A stretch of 64,000 bases of DNA from Flavobacterium sp. HJJ (GTDB taxonomy: Bacteria; Bacteroidota; Bacteroidia; Flavobacteriales; Flavobacteriaceae), in assembly GCF_015351475.1 (NCBI RefSeq), contig NZ_JADKPR010000007.1, positions 124,001 through 188,000 on the forward strand, read 5' to 3'. The notes below the pieces were generated by a model. The model had not been told where the DNA came from, did not search any database, and saw nothing but the letters and a program-made list of their open reading frames with translations. The translations under genes were made by a program, and so were the position numbers. Shown piece after piece: positions 62,576 to 64,000 of the stretch (its first letter is position 1; each line of letters opens with the position of its first letter).

Positions 62576-64000
62576 TTACTTGTAGGTACCAACGTATGTT
62601 ATAACTGATCTTGCTCCTATCTCAAAACCTGCTGCATCTACATCAGTTCCTTTTTTCAGACTTTTAGTATCTGAAGTTGTGTAAGGCGTAAACTTATTAT
62701 TTGTTAAAGTACCTCCTGAAAGATTCAGTTTGTACGTTCTTGCTGTGTTACTGAAATTTACAGCTACAATTACCAATTTTTTATTCGTCGCATCTTTGTA
62801 AGCAGTCAGCATTACATCAGTAGCTGCAGCTGCATTATCCAAACCTGGTATCTGCACCCGCACCATTCCCGGTTTTACAAAGAATGAGAAGTTTCCTAAA
62901 GCCCAAAGCGTTTTGGAATCCCTAATGAAACCGTCATTTTTGCAGTAATCGGCATTTCCAGCTCCTTTTGACGCACCGTCATCTACGTGAATCAGACCAT
63001 CTTTATAATCACCACGGCTAATTGCTGTCCACCACTGCCATGAAGTAACACCTCCAATAGAAATATCTGTACTAATAATACGGGCTGTCCAAAGTGCTAA
63101 CTGTATTCCTAAGTCTCTTCCAGGACCACCACCGCCAATCAATTCAGAAGCTCCAGGGCTTTCAAGAACACAATATTCAGAAGACCAAAGACTAAGTCCC
63201 GGAGCTGTCATAATTTTTGAAGCAGCCAATTGTCTTGAAGTAATAAGTTCGTTCAATGGCCAAGCCTGCCAATAACTGTGACCAGATATTGTTTTCTTTA
63301 CATTGCTCATTGAAGCAATATTTTTTGTAGAATTTGGTCCAAAGAAATAATCAATCTGACCCGATCTGCTGGCTGTACTGCTCACCGTTTTATACAATGG
63401 CTCATAAGCTCCAGCTTCTCCTACAACAATTTGGGAACTAAGACCTTTTGTCTGCAGTTTTGGAGATAAAACAGATACCAAATTGTATATATTTGCATTT
63501 GTAGCAGGTGAACCTTCCTGACTTGTTCCATCCCACTCATACTGCGGTTCATTGAAAGGGCTGATATAATCGATTGTCAGACCATGAACTGTTTTCAATT
63601 TATCAATTGAATTCACCCAAAAATCTGCCAATTCAGGCATTTTTCCATCCTTTAGATTGTAAAACTCTTTAATACTTGCATGAGCTTTACCATTATTTGT
63701 CAAATAAACAGGCGCACTATTTGCAAAAGCTAATAATTTTTCAACACCGCGCTGTTTAGCCGCTTTCATGAACCAAATTTGCCCAGCCTGCTTGTTCATA
63801 TCATAAGTAACACCATCAGCAGTAAAACATTCGGTACGTCTCCATTCATCGCCTATATCACTTGCATCACCCTGCTCAGTACTTCCTGCTCCCAGATTAA
63901 AACGCCAAAGTGATAATCCAATTCCTTTTGGATTCCCATCAGCATCTACATCTTTACTGAATAATAAATCAGCGATAGTGTTTCTTTTATCCTGAGGCCA
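62576..64000 (-). CDS. GH30 family endo-glycanase, paralogue, 5-prime end cut by the window
   Basis: The reading frame stays open to the window edge and the true start lies beyond 64000; an internal ATG at 63799 is not the start. The region before it still encodes WPQDKRNTIADLLFSKDVDA and SLWRFNLGAGSTEQGD, which line up with the first GH30. The same catalytic blocks are present: SPFNEPQYEWDG (acid/base Glu), SSEYCVLES (nucleophile Glu) and SWQWWTAISRGDYKDGLI. It is about 60 percent alike the 57855 gene by eye. Together they suggest a duplicated endo-beta-galactanase. Confidence 0.88.
   Translation of the reverse strand, partial: WPQDKRNTIADLLFSKDVDADGNPKGIGLSLWRFNLGAGSTEQGDASDIGDEWRRTECFTADGVTYDMNKQAGQIWFMKAAKQRGVEKLLAFANSAPVYLTNNGKAHASIKEFYNLKDGKMPELADFWVNSIDKLKTVHGLTIDYISPFNEPQYEWDGTSQEGSPATNANIYNLVSVLSPKLQTKGLSSQIVVGEAGAYEPLYKTVSSTASRSGQIDYFFGPNSTKNIASMSNVKKTISGHSYWQAWPLNELITSRQLAASKIMTAPGLSLWSSEYCVLESPGASELIGGGGPGRDLGIQLALWTARIISTDISIGGVTSWQWWTAISRGDYKDGLIHVDDGASKGAGNADYCKNDGFIRDSKTLWALGNFSFFVKPGMVRVQIPGLDNAAAATDVMLTAYKDATNKKLVIVAVNFSNTARTYKLNLSGGTLTNNKFTPYTTSDTKSLKKGTDVDAAGFEIGARSVITYVGTYK

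Noticed and set aside
1..64000. tRNA, rRNA, CRISPR array, insertion sequence, integrase or phage genes
   Set aside because: I found no cloverleaf, ribosomal sequence, regular repeat-spacer pattern, transposase or integrase motif.

Overview
The window reads as chromosome of a Bacteroidota bacterium, most likely Flavobacterium or a close relative. It is AT-rich. It carries SusC/SusD pairs, lipoproteins with a Cys lipobox, a type IX secretion (T9SS) sorting domain, an YceI/MarR/nitroreductase operon and a CusA-TolC fusion. Several promoters fit the Bacteroidota -7 box TAnnTTTG. Most genes lie on the minus strand. I see no tRNA, rRNA, CRISPR array, insertion sequence or phage gene.

Layout. 1-3.6 kb: the start of a DUF2147-type protein, a YihY membrane protein, nadC and a secreted M28 peptidase. 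3.7-18.8 kb: a complete polysaccharide utilisation locus (PUL) on the minus strand. It holds a sensor with a LuxR-type DNA-binding end, SusC, SusD, a LamG lipoprotein, a GH144-type endo-glucanase, an esterase-like hydrolase, a GH3 beta-glucosidase and a GH43 enzyme. GH144 with GH3 suggests beta-1,2-glucan as substrate. 18.9-23.4 kb: pta-ackA (acetate/acetyl-CoA) and corA. 23.6-28.6 kb: a small CxxC protein, a two-gene ATPase plus putative nuclease cassette bracketed by look-alike terminators, and dnaK with a sigma-54-like promoter. 28.8-30.6 kb: a MarR, nitroreductase, YceI operon with two palindromic operators over its promoter. 30.8-41.5 kb: hydrolase, cupin, AraC regulator, then a heavy-metal efflux operon (Cys-rich protein, CusA-TolC fusion, CusB) and an SDR reductase coupled to a Crp-family regulator. 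41.6-48.3 kb: two orphan genes, ThuA, GH92, an acyltransferase and a DUF1349 protein.

48.5-64 kb: a second glycan-degradation region: GH3, a DUF6377 regulator, a GH2 beta-galactosidase, a double GH43 protein, a GH27 remnant, a GH30 enzyme, a 945-residue modular secreted protein and a second GH30 that runs off the window end. The enzyme mix suggests galactose-rich polymers such as arabinogalactan. No SusC/SusD pair for it lies in the window.

The most novel-looking items are the ATPase/nuclease cassette (24.3-25.9 kb), the sigma-54-like dnaK promoter, the paired MarR operators, the 21-bp-spaced direct repeats next to the AraC gene, and the deletion scar of a GH27 gene. All functional statements are inferred from sequence reading only; no database search was possible.
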